Below, one piece after another: positions 33,596-42,648 of a stretch of DNA of 64,000 nucleotides. The first letter of the stretch is position 1; every line of letters starts with the position of its first letter. Origin of the DNA: Cyclobacteriaceae bacterium (GTDB taxonomy: Bacteria; Bacteroidota; Bacteroidia; Cytophagales; Cyclobacteriaceae); contig JAEUUF010000020.1 of assembly GCA_016787645.1 (NCBI GenBank), positions 62,001 to 126,000 of the forward strand. Direction: 5' to 3'. The position numbers and the translations under genes are program-made. The notes under the pieces were generated by a model. That model did no database searches and was not told where the DNA came from. It saw nothing but the letters and a program-made list of their open reading frames with translations.

Positions 33596-34347
33596 GCGGC
33601 GGTCAGGAATTGGTCGACTATTTCATTAAAGGTATCCGGATGTTCCATCATCGGTGCATGACAACACCGGTCGATGAAGCGAAGTTCCGCATTCGGAATA
33701 AGCCGGTTGAATTCGTAGGCTACCATCGGGGGTGTAATTGTGTCATTTAATCCCCAAACCAGCAGCGTGGGAACCTTGATATTGGGCAAATCGTTGGCCA
33801 GGTTGTTTCGCTGCGCTGATTTGGCAATGGCCACGATCCGCATGCATTTGGGAATACTCTTGGTGGTTTCGAAAACCTCGTCCACGAGCTCCTTGGAGGC
33901 TACTGCGGGGTCATAGAATGTGTAGGCTACTCGTTCACGAATGTAGTCATAGCTTCCCCTCCGTGGATACGACCCCCCCATGGCATTTTCGAACAGGCCC
34001 GAACTGCCTGTCAATATCAACTTATCAACTTTCGCGCCATTATGGAGTGTATAGAGCAACGCCACATGGCCGCCGAGTGAGTTGCCCATGATGATCAGTT
34101 TATCCAGCTTCTTCAGCGCGACAAAGTCCTCCACGAACTTTTGAAGTCCCTCCAATCCTGCCTCCTTGATTGGCATTTCATAAATGGGGAGCATGGGAAT
34201 CACCACACGGAAATGCTGCGAGAAGCGTGCAACAACCCCTTCCCAGTTGCTGAGTGCACCAAAAAGGCCATGCAGGAGCATGAGGACCTGGCCTGAGCCC
34301 TCGTCCACGTACTTGTACCCACCTTCCTCTTTTACATTAAGCGCCAT
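33592..34347 (-). CDS. Alpha/beta-fold hydrolase
   Basis: A 251-residue enzyme from the ATG at 34345-34347. Oxyanion-hole region 'LLHGLFGALSNWEGV', nucleophile elbow 'IIMGNSLGGHVALLY' with Ser, acid in 'VWGLNDTITPP', and His in 'DRCCHAPMMEHPDTF' complete the triad. It is typical of small esterase or epoxide-hydrolase-like proteins; the substrate cannot be told. A coupled CBS protein follows. Confidence 0.87.
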   Translation of the reverse strand: MALNVKEEGGYKYVDEGSGQVLMLLHGLFGALSNWEGVVARFSQHFRVVIPMLPIYEMPIKEAGLEGLQKFVEDFVALKKLDKLIIMGNSLGGHVALLYTLHNGAKVDKLILTGSSGLFENAMGGSYPRRGSYDYIRERVAYTFYDPAVASKELVDEVFETTKSIPKCMRIVAIAKSAQRNNLANDLPNIKVPTLLVWGLNDTITPPMVAYEFNRLIPNAELRFIDRCCHAPMMEHPDTFNEIVDQFLTAA

Positions 34348-34424
34348 AGTCACCTAAATCAGGGATAAGTAAGGAAAATTTATCTAGGGTACAAACGTCG
34401 AAGATGCGGCCTTTCTTGTGCAGG

Positions 34425-34931
34425 TCAGAACTGCCGGAATATTTCCCTGAACACAGGAATGAACTGGCCGGCCCAATCTGCCATGGCCGGGGCGAGGCGG
34501 GCTGTAAAGGGATAAAGCCACGATCCTTCCACCCACTCGTTCCGTGGAGACAGTTTGAGTGAATCCAAAATCCACAGGACTACGCTGATCATAAATAGGG
34601 TTCTGAAAATTCCGAGACCTGCACCCAGGGCCTGGTCTACGGTCCCGAGGAATGACCGGTCAACCGAGTTCTTCAGGAGCGATCCTAACAACCTGACCAA
34701 CATCACGATCACAACAAAAATCACAATGAAGGAAATATAGGGAAGTGTAGTCCGGTCAATGTCAAACTTTTCATCAAGCAGGAGCATCACTTCACCCATC
34801 AGCTTGAAGCCCAGAAAGATTCCAAGGATCATCCCAATCAACGAGATAACCTCCATGAGAAATCCTTCCTTGTATCCGCCCCAGGCGCCAAAGACAATGA
34901 AGATCAGCAGGACAATATCAACCTTGCTCAA
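34425..34931 (-). CDS. CvpA family membrane protein
   Basis: A 168-residue protein with four membrane segments: about 3-18, 26-45, 64-85 and 102-122. The start 'MSKVDIVLLIFIVFGAWGGYKEGFLMEVISLIGMILGIFLGF' is the CvpA motif region (Gly-x-x-x-Gly rich). CvpA in E. coli is needed for colicin V production, and its cellular role is not settled. It overlaps the upstream YqeY gene by 4 bases, a common arrangement in Bacteroidota. Confidence 0.85.
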   Translation of the reverse strand: MSKVDIVLLIFIVFGAWGGYKEGFLMEVISLIGMILGIFLGFKLMGEVMLLLDEKFDIDRTTLPYISFIVIFVVIVMLVRLLGSLLKNSVDRSFLGTVDQALGAGLGIFRTLFMISVVLWILDSLKLSPRNEWVEGSWLYPFTARLAPAMADWAGQFIPVFREIFRQF

Positions 34932-35380
34932 GCCGTAAGGAGTTTCTTGACTATTTCAGAGATCATTTTCCCATCCGCCCTGCCGGCCATCGCCTTGGTT
35001 GCGGCCCCCATAACTTTACCCATGTCCTGGGGACCTTTCGCGCCAACGGAAGAAATAATTCCCTTGAGCGCTTCCGTTATTTCACCTTCCGACAATTGCT
35101 TCGGCAGATACCGGCTGATTACTTCCAACTGAAAGTTCTCTCGTTGAGCAAGATCTTTCCTCCCTTCTTTCTCAAAGATTTCCGCTGATTCCTTTCGCTG
35201 CTTGGCGGCCTTCATCAGGAGTTTGCTTTCCATTTCTGAAGAGATTTCCGCCGCAGTCCCCTTTTCCGTTTCGGCCAGAAGGATCAGCGACTTGATGCTC
35301 CGCAAAGCTTCCAGCTCTTCCTTGTTCTTGGCGAGCATCGCTTTCTTGATGTCGTTGTCAATGGTGGTTTTCAGTGACAT
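34928..35380 (-). CDS. GatB/YqeY domain-containing protein
   Basis: A 150-residue protein from the ATG at 35378-35380. It shows the YqeY pattern: 'KKAMLAKNKEELEALRSIKSLI', 'QRKESAEIFEKEGRKDLAQRENFQLEVISRYLPKQLSE' and 'GPQDMGKVMGAATKAMAGRADGKMISEIVKKLL'. This corresponds to the tail domain of GatB, which binds the tRNA in the amidotransferase. The free-standing form probably also binds tRNA or related factors. A -7 element 19 bases upstream supports this start. Confidence 0.88.
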   Translation of the reverse strand: MSLKTTIDNDIKKAMLAKNKEELEALRSIKSLILLAETEKGTAAEISSEMESKLLMKAAKQRKESAEIFEKEGRKDLAQRENFQLEVISRYLPKQLSEGEITEALKGIISSVGAKGPQDMGKVMGAATKAMAGRADGKMISEIVKKLLTA

Positions 35381-35398
35381 GATTGTGTAATTTCGCTT

Positions 35399-35406
35399 CA
35401 AAGTTA
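35399..35406 (-). promoter_or_regulatory. -7 element of the yqeY-cvpA transcript
   Basis: On the minus strand TAACTTTG (35406-35399) matches TAnnTTTG in the 50-base gap between the divergent yqeY and pdxJ genes. No clear -33 box. Confidence 0.35.
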
Positions 35407-35430
35407 TTGAACGGAATCCTCTAATCATAC

Positions 35431-36144
35431 ATGACCCGCCTGAGCGTCAACATCAACAAAATCGCCACCCTGAGGAACGCCAGGGGTGGAAACAACCCGG
35501 ATGTCATCCAGGCGGCGATCCGTTGTGAACAATTCGGCGCTCAGGGAATCACCGTTCACCCCCGCCCCGATGAGCGACATATCCGTCGGGCTGATGTGCT
35601 CGCGTTGCGCGACGTAGTGACCACCGAATTCAACATAGAAGGTTACCCCGATGAGCGGTTCATTCAACTCGTCCAGGAAGTACGACCCGCCCAGGCTACG
35701 CTTGTGCCCGACCCGCCGGGTGTGCTCACCTCCAATGCCGGGTGGAACACTATTTCCCAGGCGGTATTCTTGAAAACTGTCGTGGCCAAGATCAAGGGAA
35801 TGGGCATACGTGTCTCCCTGTTCGTGGATGCCTCCGAAGAAATGGTAAAAGGTGCTGCCGCAGCGGGTGCCGACCGGATTGAATTGTATACGGAGCCCTA
35901 TGCCGCCGCTTACCACCAGGATCGTGAAAGCGCAGTGGCTCCCTTTGTGAACGCCGCAAGCGTTGCGCGTAAACTTGGACTTGGACTCAACGCGGGCCAC
36001 GACCTCGATCGTCACAACCTCAGGTTTCTCAAACAATCCATTCCGGATCTGGATGAAGTATCGATCGGTCATGCCCTGATCTGCGATGCGCTGTACCTCG
36101 GCCTGGAGAACACCATACAACTATACCTCCGGGAATTGAAATGA
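35431..36144 (+). CDS. pdxJ: Pyridoxine 5'-phosphate synthase
   Basis: Condenses 1-deoxyxylulose 5-phosphate with 3-amino-2-oxopropyl phosphate to form pyridoxine 5'-phosphate. The 237-residue TIM-barrel protein begins '[19 protein letters not shown]', and has '[20 protein letters not shown]', '[31 protein letters not shown]' and '[15 protein letters not shown]', all strongly diagnostic. It overlaps the next gene by 4 bases (ATGA). It uses the same precursor (DXP) as the MEP pathway, whose last enzyme is at 23070. Confidence 0.95.
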   Translation: MTRLSVNINKIATLRNARGGNNPDVIQAAIRCEQFGAQGITVHPRPDERHIRRADVLALRDVVTTEFNIEGYPDERFIQLVQEVRPAQATLVPDPPGVLTSNAGWNTISQAVFLKTVVAKIKGMGIRVSLFVDASEEMVKGAAAAGADRIELYTEPYAAAYHQDRESAVAPFVNAASVARKLGLGLNAGHDLDRHNLRFLKQSIPDLDEVSIGHALICDALYLGLENTIQLYLRELK

Positions 36145-37073
36145 ACACGGCCGAAGAAAATCCGGATTCAGACAAGCGATCCTCGTGGCCATCGCGGCTT
36201 TTCGTGATCTCACTTCTCCTCTTCGCTATATTTTGGTCGGTCGGGCCATTCTTCTTCTGGACCTTGTTCTGGCTCTCGGTCTATTTTGCTTTTCTTTCCC
36301 TGTATACATCCGAGTCGGTAAACTCGTTCTTCTCCCGTATCAAAGATTCTTTTGGCAATCGGCCCGCAGCCACCACCAATCCGTATCAAACTTTCCGGCC
36401 GCGAGCAACCGGAAATATTCCGTCACGGATAAGTCCTCGCGCCCTGGTAGCCATCCTCATCATTGGTTTCTTTACTTTCTTTATTATCAGTACGATTATC
36501 GCCGTCTTTTCTTCATCCGATGAAACTCCTGTTGAAACGGAAACAGAGACTGTAATCGAAACACCCGAGGAAGAAGATAAAACCACCTACTGGAATGAAC
36601 GAGGAAATGCTGCGCTTCAAAATGATATGCGAGACTCCGCTTTGTACTACTATGACAAGGCGCTGGAGGTTGATCCCAAGAACGTGTATGCGCTTTACAA
36701 CAAAGGCCTCGCCTATGTGCTCGGCCAGGATTACCAGCGGGGCAATGCGTATGCTCGCCGTTGCCTCACCTATCATCCGGATTATGATCCCGCATGGTGG
36801 TTATTGGGCTACAGCTACGATTTGACCAACCGAACAGATTCTGCCTTGTTCTGCCTTGAAAAGGCCTATTTCAATGACTACAGCCAACCTGATTTTGTTC
36901 AACTCATGGCCGAAGTTTATCTGAAGAAAGATCGTCGCGAAGATGCCCTCAGCGCTTACAAAAAGTTGGTAGACCTGGATACCACCAAAGTGGATGCCTG
37001 GCGGAAAATGGCGGAACTGGACCCGGCCAATTCCCAGGTGTATCTGAAGAAAGTGCGTGACCTGGAGCGCTAA
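36141..37073 (+). CDS. TPR-repeat membrane protein
   Basis: A 310-residue protein. Hydrophobic stretches at about 20-55 and 101-124 give two or three membrane helices. A Glu/Thr-rich linker (about 128-146) leads to a tetratricopeptide domain (about 150-305) with units such as '[39 protein letters not shown]' split over two repeats and '[22 protein letters not shown]'. It starts inside the pdxJ stop codon and ends convergently with an alcohol dehydrogenase, overlapping by 4 bases. Probably a scaffold at the membrane; no specific partner can be named. Confidence 0.75.
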   Translation: MNTAEENPDSDKRSSWPSRLFVISLLLFAIFWSVGPFFFWTLFWLSVYFAFLSLYTSESVNSFFSRIKDSFGNRPAATTNPYQTFRPRATGNIPSRISPRALVAILIIGFFTFFIISTIIAVFSSSDETPVETETETVIETPEEEDKTTYWNERGNAALQNDMRDSALYYYDKALEVDPKNVYALYNKGLAYVLGQDYQRGNAYARRCLTYHPDYDPAWWLLGYSYDLTNRTDSALFCLEKAYFNDYSQPDFVQLMAEVYLKKDRREDALSAYKKLVDLDTTKVDAWRKMAELDPANSQVYLKKVRDLER

Positions 37074-38119
37074 CCAACCTCCAATAGAACTTTCAGGCAA
37101 TTGTCCTTCTTGCCGGAAAAGATTTCGTATCCCACCGCCCCTTGCTCCAGTTTCATTCGGTGCGTGAAGAGGGAGGCAATGTTATACTTCTTTTGCTGCA
37201 CCAAAGGGACCAGTTGATTCATCATGAATCTTGCCGGGCAACGCCCGATGGTGTACGTAAGGTTCTTGTTGTAGGCCTCCACAGGTGAGAACGCGAGGTT
37301 TGCGTCAGTGCAGACTCCAACGGAGGATATGATGCCGCCGGGACGAACTAATTCATATGCCAATTTTACCGCGGGCCCGCTCCCCACGGCTTCAAGAATT
37401 CCATCTGCTCCTCGGCCTTCGGTAGATTCTTGGATAACCTCGCGCGCAGATTGATTTGACGCGTCAATCGGGATGGCACCAAATTCCTTTGCCTTTTCAA
37501 GCCGCTCGGGCTGAGTGTCGATGGCAAATATTTTCTGTGCGCCCATTTCCCGTGCCCCGATCACAGCCATCAGCCCGACGGGGCCGCAACCAACGATGGC
37601 ATAAACACCATTGCTTTTCACCTGGGCTTGTCGGGCACAATAAAAGCCAGTCGATAACACATCCCCCAACAAAAGTGCCTCTTCCCTGGATATGCCATCC
37701 GGGATCTTCACGAGGGTGCTGTCTGCTAACGGCACACGAACCCATTCGGCTTGCCCTCCATGAAGTCCATGCCCGTTTTCAACCCATCCAAACAACTGGC
37801 TGTGTATACATCTGCAAGTAAGTCCCGCGCGGCAATAGAAGCATTGTCCGCAACTGGTGGTGAACGGGCTCATCACCAAGTCCCCTGTCTTGAAATTCTT
37901 CACTTGCTCACCTACCTCGACGATCTCACCGGTGAACTCATGTCCCATCGCCGTGCCTCGTTCGATACCCTTCTCCCGTTCATGATACACATGCAGGTCA
38001 GAACCGCAAATCGCGCAGCAAGACACGCGGACTATGGCATCTCCGGGATCAAGGATAACAGGATCAGGGACTGTGGTGTAGCTGATCTTCTCTTTACCCT
38101 GAAACGTGAGTGCATTCAT
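37070..38119 (-). CDS. Zinc-dependent alcohol dehydrogenase family protein
   Basis: A 349-residue medium-chain dehydrogenase/reductase. Catalytic zinc site 'CCAICGSDLHVYHE' and 'GHEFTGEIVEVG', structural zinc region 'CGQCFYCRAGLTCRC', and nucleotide site 'VGCGPVGLMAVIGARE' are all visible. The structural-zinc Cys set is partly irregular. The Cys-Gly-Ser-Asp-Leu-His motif resembles class III/sorbitol or threonine dehydrogenase relatives; the actual alcohol is unknown. It follows the deoxynucleoside kinase gene by 7 bases on the same strand, so both may be in one transcript. Confidence 0.87.
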   Translation of the reverse strand: MNALTFQGKEKISYTTVPDPVILDPGDAIVRVSCCAICGSDLHVYHEREKGIERGTAMGHEFTGEIVEVGEQVKNFKTGDLVMSPFTTSCGQCFYCRAGLTCRCIHSQLFGWVENGHGLHGGQAEWVRVPLADSTLVKIPDGISREEALLLGDVLSTGFYCARQAQVKSNGVYAIVGCGPVGLMAVIGAREMGAQKIFAIDTQPERLEKAKEFGAIPIDASNQSAREVIQESTEGRGADGILEAVGSGPAVKLAYELVRPGGIISSVGVCTDANLAFSPVEAYNKNLTYTIGRCPARFMMNQLVPLVQQKKYNIASLFTHRMKLEQGAVGYEIFSGKKDNCLKVLLEVG

Positions 38120-38126
38120 GGCGCAA

Positions 38127-38756
38127 TCAGCTGAACAGGTTGTTCAGCTCCAGGTCAACACGGCTCACGATGCTGGAGAAATCCTCCACATTGGAGACAA
38201 AATCTGTCTTGTTAATGTCAATAGTCAGAATTTTACCATGAGCGTATTCGGCCGTCCACTTCTCATAGTGGGTATTCAGGTTCTTGAGGTACTCCAATTT
38301 GATGTTGTATTCAAAATCCCGATCCCGCTTCTGAATCTGCTGCACGAGTTTCGGAATATCGGCCTTCAGGTAGATGAGCAGATCAGGGGGTTGAACGAAA
38401 TTGATCATCGAATGGAACAGATCCAAGTAGCTCTGGTAATCGCGATCGTTGATAAAGCCACTGGCGTGTAGGTTGGAAGCGAAAATGTAGGCATCCTCGT
38501 AGATGGTCCGATCCTGGATGATCGTCTTGTCGCTCTGCCGGATTTGCCGCACCTGGTTAAACCGGCTGTTCAGAAAGAAAATCTGGAGGTGAAACGCCCA
38601 TCGCTTCATGTCATCGTAGAAATCACGCAGGTAGGGATTATTGTCGACCGACTCATACAACGGCACCCAACCGTAGTGCTTCGACAGCTTTTCCACGAGC
38701 GTGGTTTTGCCTGACCCAATATTTCCTGAAACGGCTATATGCTTGATTTGGCTCAT
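38127..38756 (-). CDS. Deoxynucleoside kinase
   Basis: Phosphorylates deoxyadenosine/deoxyguanosine-type nucleosides. From the ATG at 38754-38756 the protein has 209 residues. P-loop 'GNIGSGKTTL' (11-20), 'WAFHLQIFFLNSRFNQ' (substrate Gln/Arg region), 'DRTIYEDAYIFA' (Asp-Arg-Thr, the DRS-type motif) and lid 'QIQKRDRDFE' are in the order of the dNK family. The frame is open up to 38891, overlapping the gldB start, but the extension shows no similarity. Base choice (purine or pyrimidine) is not decidable here. Confidence 0.88.
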   Translation of the reverse strand: MSQIKHIAVSGNIGSGKTTLVEKLSKHYGWVPLYESVDNNPYLRDFYDDMKRWAFHLQIFFLNSRFNQVRQIRQSDKTIIQDRTIYEDAYIFASNLHASGFINDRDYQSYLDLFHSMINFVQPPDLLIYLKADIPKLVQQIQKRDRDFEYNIKLEYLKNLNTHYEKWTAEYAHGKILTIDINKTDFVSNVEDFSSIVSRVDLELNNLFS

Positions 38757-38872
38757 TTGATTGACTCTCCCGAAAGGACAACGCATGAAGATCGTCGAAT
38801 AATTCCCGTCAGGCAAGAAGAAAAGTTCCTGCTTGTCAAAATGCGACGCTCCGCCCTTTCGTTTACCTGAAA

Positions 38873-39922
38873 ATGATGATCTTCGCGGCAATGAGAGTTG
38901 TATTTCCTGCTGTCCTGATTATCCTGCTCGTTTCCTGTTCTCCAGATGAGAAGAAGGACTGTGCCTTTGTCCCCGACACTTCATCCATCACACTGGTACT
39001 TAACTTTCAACCACTCGAGGACAGCCTGCCGGCCATTCGTTCCAAGTCGGAACTCGTTGGGTTTATGACTGCTCATCCGGATACCAGGGATATCTTTTTC
39101 AACCGGGGTGCTTATCCCGGCGACTCCACTTTTATTAATCGCCTGTACAATCGCTTCAGCAGTCCCCATATCGATACGCTGCTGATGGAAACGCACCGTG
39201 TTTTTGGCAACGGCGAGAACTTGCGTGCGGAATTCCATCAAGCGTACGCCAACCTGAAATATTACTACCCTGGCTTCAATCCGCCCCGGATCCAGACGCT
39301 GATCTCAGGACTCGAGAGTGACTTATTTGTAACGGATTCTGCGATCTACATTGGCCTTGATTACTTCCTCGGACCAGGTGCCAAATACCGGCCGAATGAC
39401 ATGTACGCATACATGCTACGCCGGTATACGAAGGATTTTATTGTTCCTTCGGTAATGCTGCTCACGGGCATTGATAGCCGCTTCAATGCTTCAGCCCCTG
39501 AAGACAAGACGGTGTTGGCAGAAATGATTGCCTATGGTAAAGCCTATTATTTTGCTAAGCGAATGCTCCCTTGTGTTGCCGACAGCCTTCTCATAGGGTA
39601 TTCCGACAGGGAAATGGAAGGCAGTCTAGCCTATGAACACTTGATCTGGTCCCGGTTCGTCCAGGATGAAGTGCTTTTTTCCACCAGTCACCTGGTCAAA
39701 CAGAAGTATCTCGCTGAGCGCCCGAAAACAATTGAAGTAGGCGAGGAATGCCCCGGGCGAATTGCCCAATGGGTCGGCTGGCGCATTGTAGAGAAATACA
39801 TGGAGGCGCATCCTGACGTCACTCTACCGCAGTTGATGTCTACCCGTGATGCGCAAACGATTTTCAGGGAATCCGGCTACAAGCCGCAGGTAGTTAAGTT
39901 ACCGGGTCGCGAGAAATCATGA
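38873..39922 (+). CDS. gldB: Gliding motility lipoprotein GldB
   Basis: A 349-residue exported lipoprotein with lipobox 'LLVSC' (Cys22). It matches GldB in layout: 'FFNRGAYPGDSTFINRLYNRFSSPHIDTL', 'FPRIQTLISG'-like segment ('FNPPRIQTLISGLESDLFV'), 'IYIGLDYFLGPGAKYRP' and the C-terminal 'GRIAQWVGWRIVEKYM'. GldB is needed for gliding and type IX secretion in Flavobacterium, although it is also kept in non-gliding Bacteroidota. The fold is a zinc-peptidase-like domain (DUF2268 relation) without a clear catalytic His-Glu-x-x-His. ATG codons at 38873, 38876 and 38891 are possible starts. Confidence 0.88.
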   Translation: MMIFAAMRVVFPAVLIILLVSCSPDEKKDCAFVPDTSSITLVLNFQPLEDSLPAIRSKSELVGFMTAHPDTRDIFFNRGAYPGDSTFINRLYNRFSSPHIDTLLMETHRVFGNGENLRAEFHQAYANLKYYYPGFNPPRIQTLISGLESDLFVTDSAIYIGLDYFLGPGAKYRPNDMYAYMLRRYTKDFIVPSVMLLTGIDSRFNASAPEDKTVLAEMIAYGKAYYFAKRMLPCVADSLLIGYSDREMEGSLAYEHLIWSRFVQDEVLFSTSHLVKQKYLAERPKTIEVGEECPGRIAQWVGWRIVEKYMEAHPDVTLPQLMSTRDAQTIFRESGYKPQVVKLPGREKS

Positions 39923-41089
39923 ACTGGCAAAGAGGCTGGCAAATCGATCGCTAATCTCCGTTCTCGTGTATTTGCTCTCCGCAAGCTTGCGTGCATTTCT
40001 TTGAGCAGTCCTCAGGGGGCCCGGATCATTTAGAAATGGCGTCAGTTTCGCGGTAAATGTGCCGTGGAGGTGTTGATCAATGAATACTCCACATTGGGAA
40101 GCTTCTACTTCGGTTCGAATCCAGCCGCCGAAATTCACGATGATCATCTTGCCTGACGCCAGGCCATCAAAATACTTATTCGGACAGCCCGTCTCCAGAA
40201 TGGCTGACGGGAGGTAGCTGATGAAAACGGCATCTGTCTCTTTCAAAATCTCCCTAACGCCGTCTCGGTTTACGAATCCGGCAAAGCTCACATTGTCGAG
40301 TGCATTGCTTGATGCATTTGCTTTCAATTCGTCCAGCATGGCACCGTCACCGCAGAGGATAAACCGGACGGGGAGCTTGTTCATCCTGCTTTCTTCTGCA
40401 CACTTCAAAAAATGGTGAAGCCCATTGGCTGCACCCAATGCCCCGATATAGGCAATCACCAATGGGTGAGCTTCGTCAAACAGGCTGCTTTCCTCAGCTG
40501 GCGCCTGGTTGTAAAAATCACAATCAGCCATGTTGGTAATCACTTCTACCCTCACGCCCGGTGCCTTTCTCCGAATCGCATCACGGATGGGAGTTGATAG
40601 TGCAACTACTCCCTCCGCGTTTTGATAAATGGATTTCTCAAGGGCGAAGAGCAATTTCTTAAAAAGTGGATTTCGGATATAGCCCAATTCGATTGGTGCA
40701 TCAGGCCACAAGTCGCCTACCTCGAACCAGTAAGGCATGGCATACCGCCATTTCATCCAGCGGGCACAAACCGCTACGGTCAATGGAGCCGAAATCGCAT
40801 AGCACAAATCAAAGGACCTGTACGGACGCGCTGCCCGGATCGCCGCCAGGACAAACCGTATAAACGATAAAGATCGGGCGTAGAATGTGAAACGGTTGTT
40901 GTAGGGGATGGGAAGATAGATGACCTCGATTCCTTCTATCGTTTCGGTCCTGCCTTTTGCGCAAGCACAGGAAGTGATCATGACTGCGCGATGGCCTTTG
41001 CGGACCAGCGCGGTGGAGAGGTAGTATGAACGGACGGCGCCTCCTTGCTGTGGTGTGTTGAAGTGCTGATGAAACAGGAGGATATTCAC
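39917..41089 (-). CDS. Glycosyltransferase family 4 protein
   Basis: GT-B fold glycosyltransferase of about 390 residues. N-terminal 'VNILLFHQHFNTPQQGGAVRSYYLSTALVRKGH' has the usual acceptor-domain start; the C-terminal domain shows 'VIAYIGALGAANGLHHFLKC', 'FILCGDGAMLDELK', 'VSFAGFVNRDGVREILKETDAVFISYLPS' and the donor-binding 'ETGCPNKYFDGLASGKMIIV' (E-x7-E-like with Glu replaced). It resembles WbuB-type surface glycan transferases. I place the start at GTG 41087-41089 by family fit; an ATG at 41143 would add 18 unlikely residues. Sugar and acceptor unknown. Confidence 0.85.
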   Translation of the reverse strand: MNILLFHQHFNTPQQGGAVRSYYLSTALVRKGHRAVMITSCACAKGRTETIEGIEVIYLPIPYNNRFTFYARSLSFIRFVLAAIRAARPYRSFDLCYAISAPLTVAVCARWMKWRYAMPYWFEVGDLWPDAPIELGYIRNPLFKKLLFALEKSIYQNAEGVVALSTPIRDAIRRKAPGVRVEVITNMADCDFYNQAPAEESSLFDEAHPLVIAYIGALGAANGLHHFLKCAEESRMNKLPVRFILCGDGAMLDELKANASSNALDNVSFAGFVNRDGVREILKETDAVFISYLPSAILETGCPNKYFDGLASGKMIIVNFGGWIRTEVEASQCGVFIDQHLHGTFTAKLTPFLNDPGPLRTAQRNARKLAESKYTRTEISDRFASLFASS

Positions 41090-41200
41090 GACGCAAAGAA
41101 AAGAAAACCTTTCAAGGCTTAGGTCATAGGACCCATAAAGCATCGTGCCCGGAGGAAATCCGGGAATTAGCAGGGTTTGTGGAGTAAAGGGCTATAGCCG

Positions 41201-41431
41201 TTAGTGCTTCACAGCAAGACCGCGAACATGGTTCATGATGGTCTCAATAGCGCGGGAAGAAGGTTCCAGGCTGGCTTTATCAAGGTCTTTGCTTGTGAGA
41301 AGCAGCTCCCGGTACTGTCGCTGCAGTTCGGGGTCTGAAGAGAGCACGCGATTAATCTCTAGCGTCTCGTCCTCCGTGGTCTCTCGGTAGATAAACCTGA
41401 TCAGGTCGTTTTGGGTAAACGTTCTTATCAT
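41201..41431 (-). CDS. Small protein overlapping an ECF sigma gene, possible anti-sigma-like partner
   Basis: A 76-residue soluble protein (ATG 41429-41431; another ATG at 41435-41437). It starts 80 to 86 bases inside the 3' end of the sigma gene in another frame. Sequence 'MIRTFTQNDLIRFIYRETTEDETLEINRVL' followed by 'DPELQRQYRELLLTSKDLD' resembles the N-terminal, helical sigma-binding part of larger anti-sigma or zinc-finger-type regulators, without Cys residues or a membrane helix. A similar small gene commonly follows this type of sigma factor in Bacteroidota. Function is inferred from position. Confidence 0.6.
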   Translation of the reverse strand: MIRTFTQNDLIRFIYRETTEDETLEINRVLSSDPELQRQYRELLLTSKDLDKASLEPSSRAIETIMNHVRGLAVKH

Positions 41432-42005
41432 AGGCATATGGGGGTTTTATCATTTTCTTCCTGAGGTTGATGAGGGCATATCGCATGCGTCCCAGTGCGG
41501 TATTGATGCTCACCCCAGTCTGGTCGGCGATTTCCTGGAAACTCATGTCCATATAGTGGCGCATGATCAGGACCTGCTTCTGTTCCGGGGGCAGTTCCTT
41601 GATCAGGTCCCTGAGTTTAGCTTGGGTTTCCTGGAGGATTTGTGCCGTCTCGGCCGAATCCTCTGAAAATTCCATAGAATTGAACAGGCGGCTGTTGTCT
41701 TCCAGAATAATCTCAGGATACCGGCGGTTCTTCCGGTAAGCATCGATGGCCAGGTTGTGGGCAATTCGGCTAATCCAGGGCAGGAATTTGCCTTCTTCGT
41801 TGTAACGGCCACTTTTGATCGTGTTTACGGCCTTAATAAAGGTCTCCTGGAGGAGGTCTTCCGCCCGGTAACGGTCCTTTACGATCAGGTAAATGGCCGT
41901 GTAAACACGCGATTTGTGACGATGGAGCAGCACTTCGAATGCCTCTTCGTTACCTTGTTGATAAAGCGACAGTAACTCGCTGTCGCCACATCTTTTGTCT
42001 ATCAT
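41352..42005 (-). CDS. RNA polymerase sigma factor, ECF type
   Basis: A 217-residue sigma-70 family protein. Region 2 shows 'YLIVKDRYRAEDLLQETFIKAVNTIKSG' and 'FLPWISRIAHNLAIDAYRK'; region 4 shows 'ELPPEQKQVLIMRHYMDMSFQEIADQTGVSINTALGRMRYALINLRKKM'. The last 30 or so residues ('PYAYDKNVYPKRP' onward) are a low-similarity tail encoded in the overlap with the next gene. The promoter upstream is one of the best in the window, leaving a leader of about 70 bases. It resembles a sigma factor that is widely conserved in the phylum; target genes are unknown. Confidence 0.9.
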   Translation of the reverse strand: MIDKRCGDSELLSLYQQGNEEAFEVLLHRHKSRVYTAIYLIVKDRYRAEDLLQETFIKAVNTIKSGRYNEEGKFLPWISRIAHNLAIDAYRKNRRYPEIILEDNSRLFNSMEFSEDSAETAQILQETQAKLRDLIKELPPEQKQVLIMRHYMDMSFQEIADQTGVSINTALGRMRYALINLRKKMIKPPYAYDKNVYPKRPDQVYLPRDHGGRDARD

Positions 42006-42077
42006 TCTGACTCACGGTTAGGTAACGTAGAAGTCGGTATCGATAGTGTGGGGGTTGGTGGGTATTTGTTTAGGGTG

Positions 42078-42108
42078 AAAAGATAGAAATATTCCGGTTA
42101 GACCCAAA
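42078..42108 (-). promoter_or_regulatory. Promoter of the ECF sigma gene at 41352
   Basis: On the minus strand TTTG (42108-42105), exactly 19 bases, then TATCTTTT (42085-42078), one mismatch from TAnnTTTG. Confidence 0.6.
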
Positions 42109-42187
42109 AAATTTCCAAAAAAATCTTGCCTCCTATATAAATTCTTGTCCTATTTGTCCCTGATTTTTTGGCAGGACGAAAACACCC

Positions 42188-42571
42188 ATGGCCGTCACGA
42201 AGAAGAAAGTAATCAAGAGCCTCGATAATCTTTCCGAGGACCTGAGGGAATTGCTTAAAAAACAATACCCCTTGGGTTACGAGAATAGCATTACTCGAAT
42301 CAATAACGCTAAGAAGGAACCCATCTTCGTTTTCCCTTTGGAAGCAGAAGAGGCAACCTATCTGGTGAAAATTCCAGCTACCCGCAATAGCGAGGGTGAG
42401 TACGATGTGGATTCCAAACCGAAGGATCCGGAGTTTGCTGAGGATGAAAAGGCTGACGATGCCGAATTCGGCGCTACCGATGAGTTCGGTGGCGAAGATG
42501 ACTACAATGATGAAGAAGACAGCGGTGGCCGAACCAAGGACCCCAGCTATGAACCTGACTTCGACAATTGA
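42188..42571 (+). CDS. Conserved acidic protein of unknown function
   Basis: A 127-residue soluble protein. The first two thirds form a folded-looking part ('KKVIKSLDNLSEDLRELLKKQYPLGYENSITRI' and 'PIFVFPLEAEEATYLVKIP'), and the last third (from about residue 80) is a disordered Asp/Glu-rich tail. The length and layout resemble an RNA-polymerase-delta-like small acidic protein, but I see no real homology to RpoE delta. Similar genes are common in Bacteroidota near uvrA or sigma factors. It is followed by a clear terminator. Confidence 0.7.
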   Translation: MAVTKKKVIKSLDNLSEDLRELLKKQYPLGYENSITRINNAKKEPIFVFPLEAEEATYLVKIPATRNSEGEYDVDSKPKDPEFAEDEKADDAEFGATDEFGGEDDYNDEEDSGGRTKDPSYEPDFDN

Positions 42572-42593
42572 TTAATCCCTTGAATTCCATCTT

Positions 42594-42624
42594 ACACCAC
42601 CTTGGCGGTGGTGTTTTTGTTTTA
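42594..42624 (+). terminator. Terminator after the acidic-protein gene
   Basis: Perfect 8-base arms ACACCACC (42594-42601) and GGTGGTGT (42607-42614) with a 5-base loop, followed by TTTTGTTTT. Confidence 0.85.
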
Positions 42625-42648
42625 TACCCTTTGTAATTCCCGACTGCT

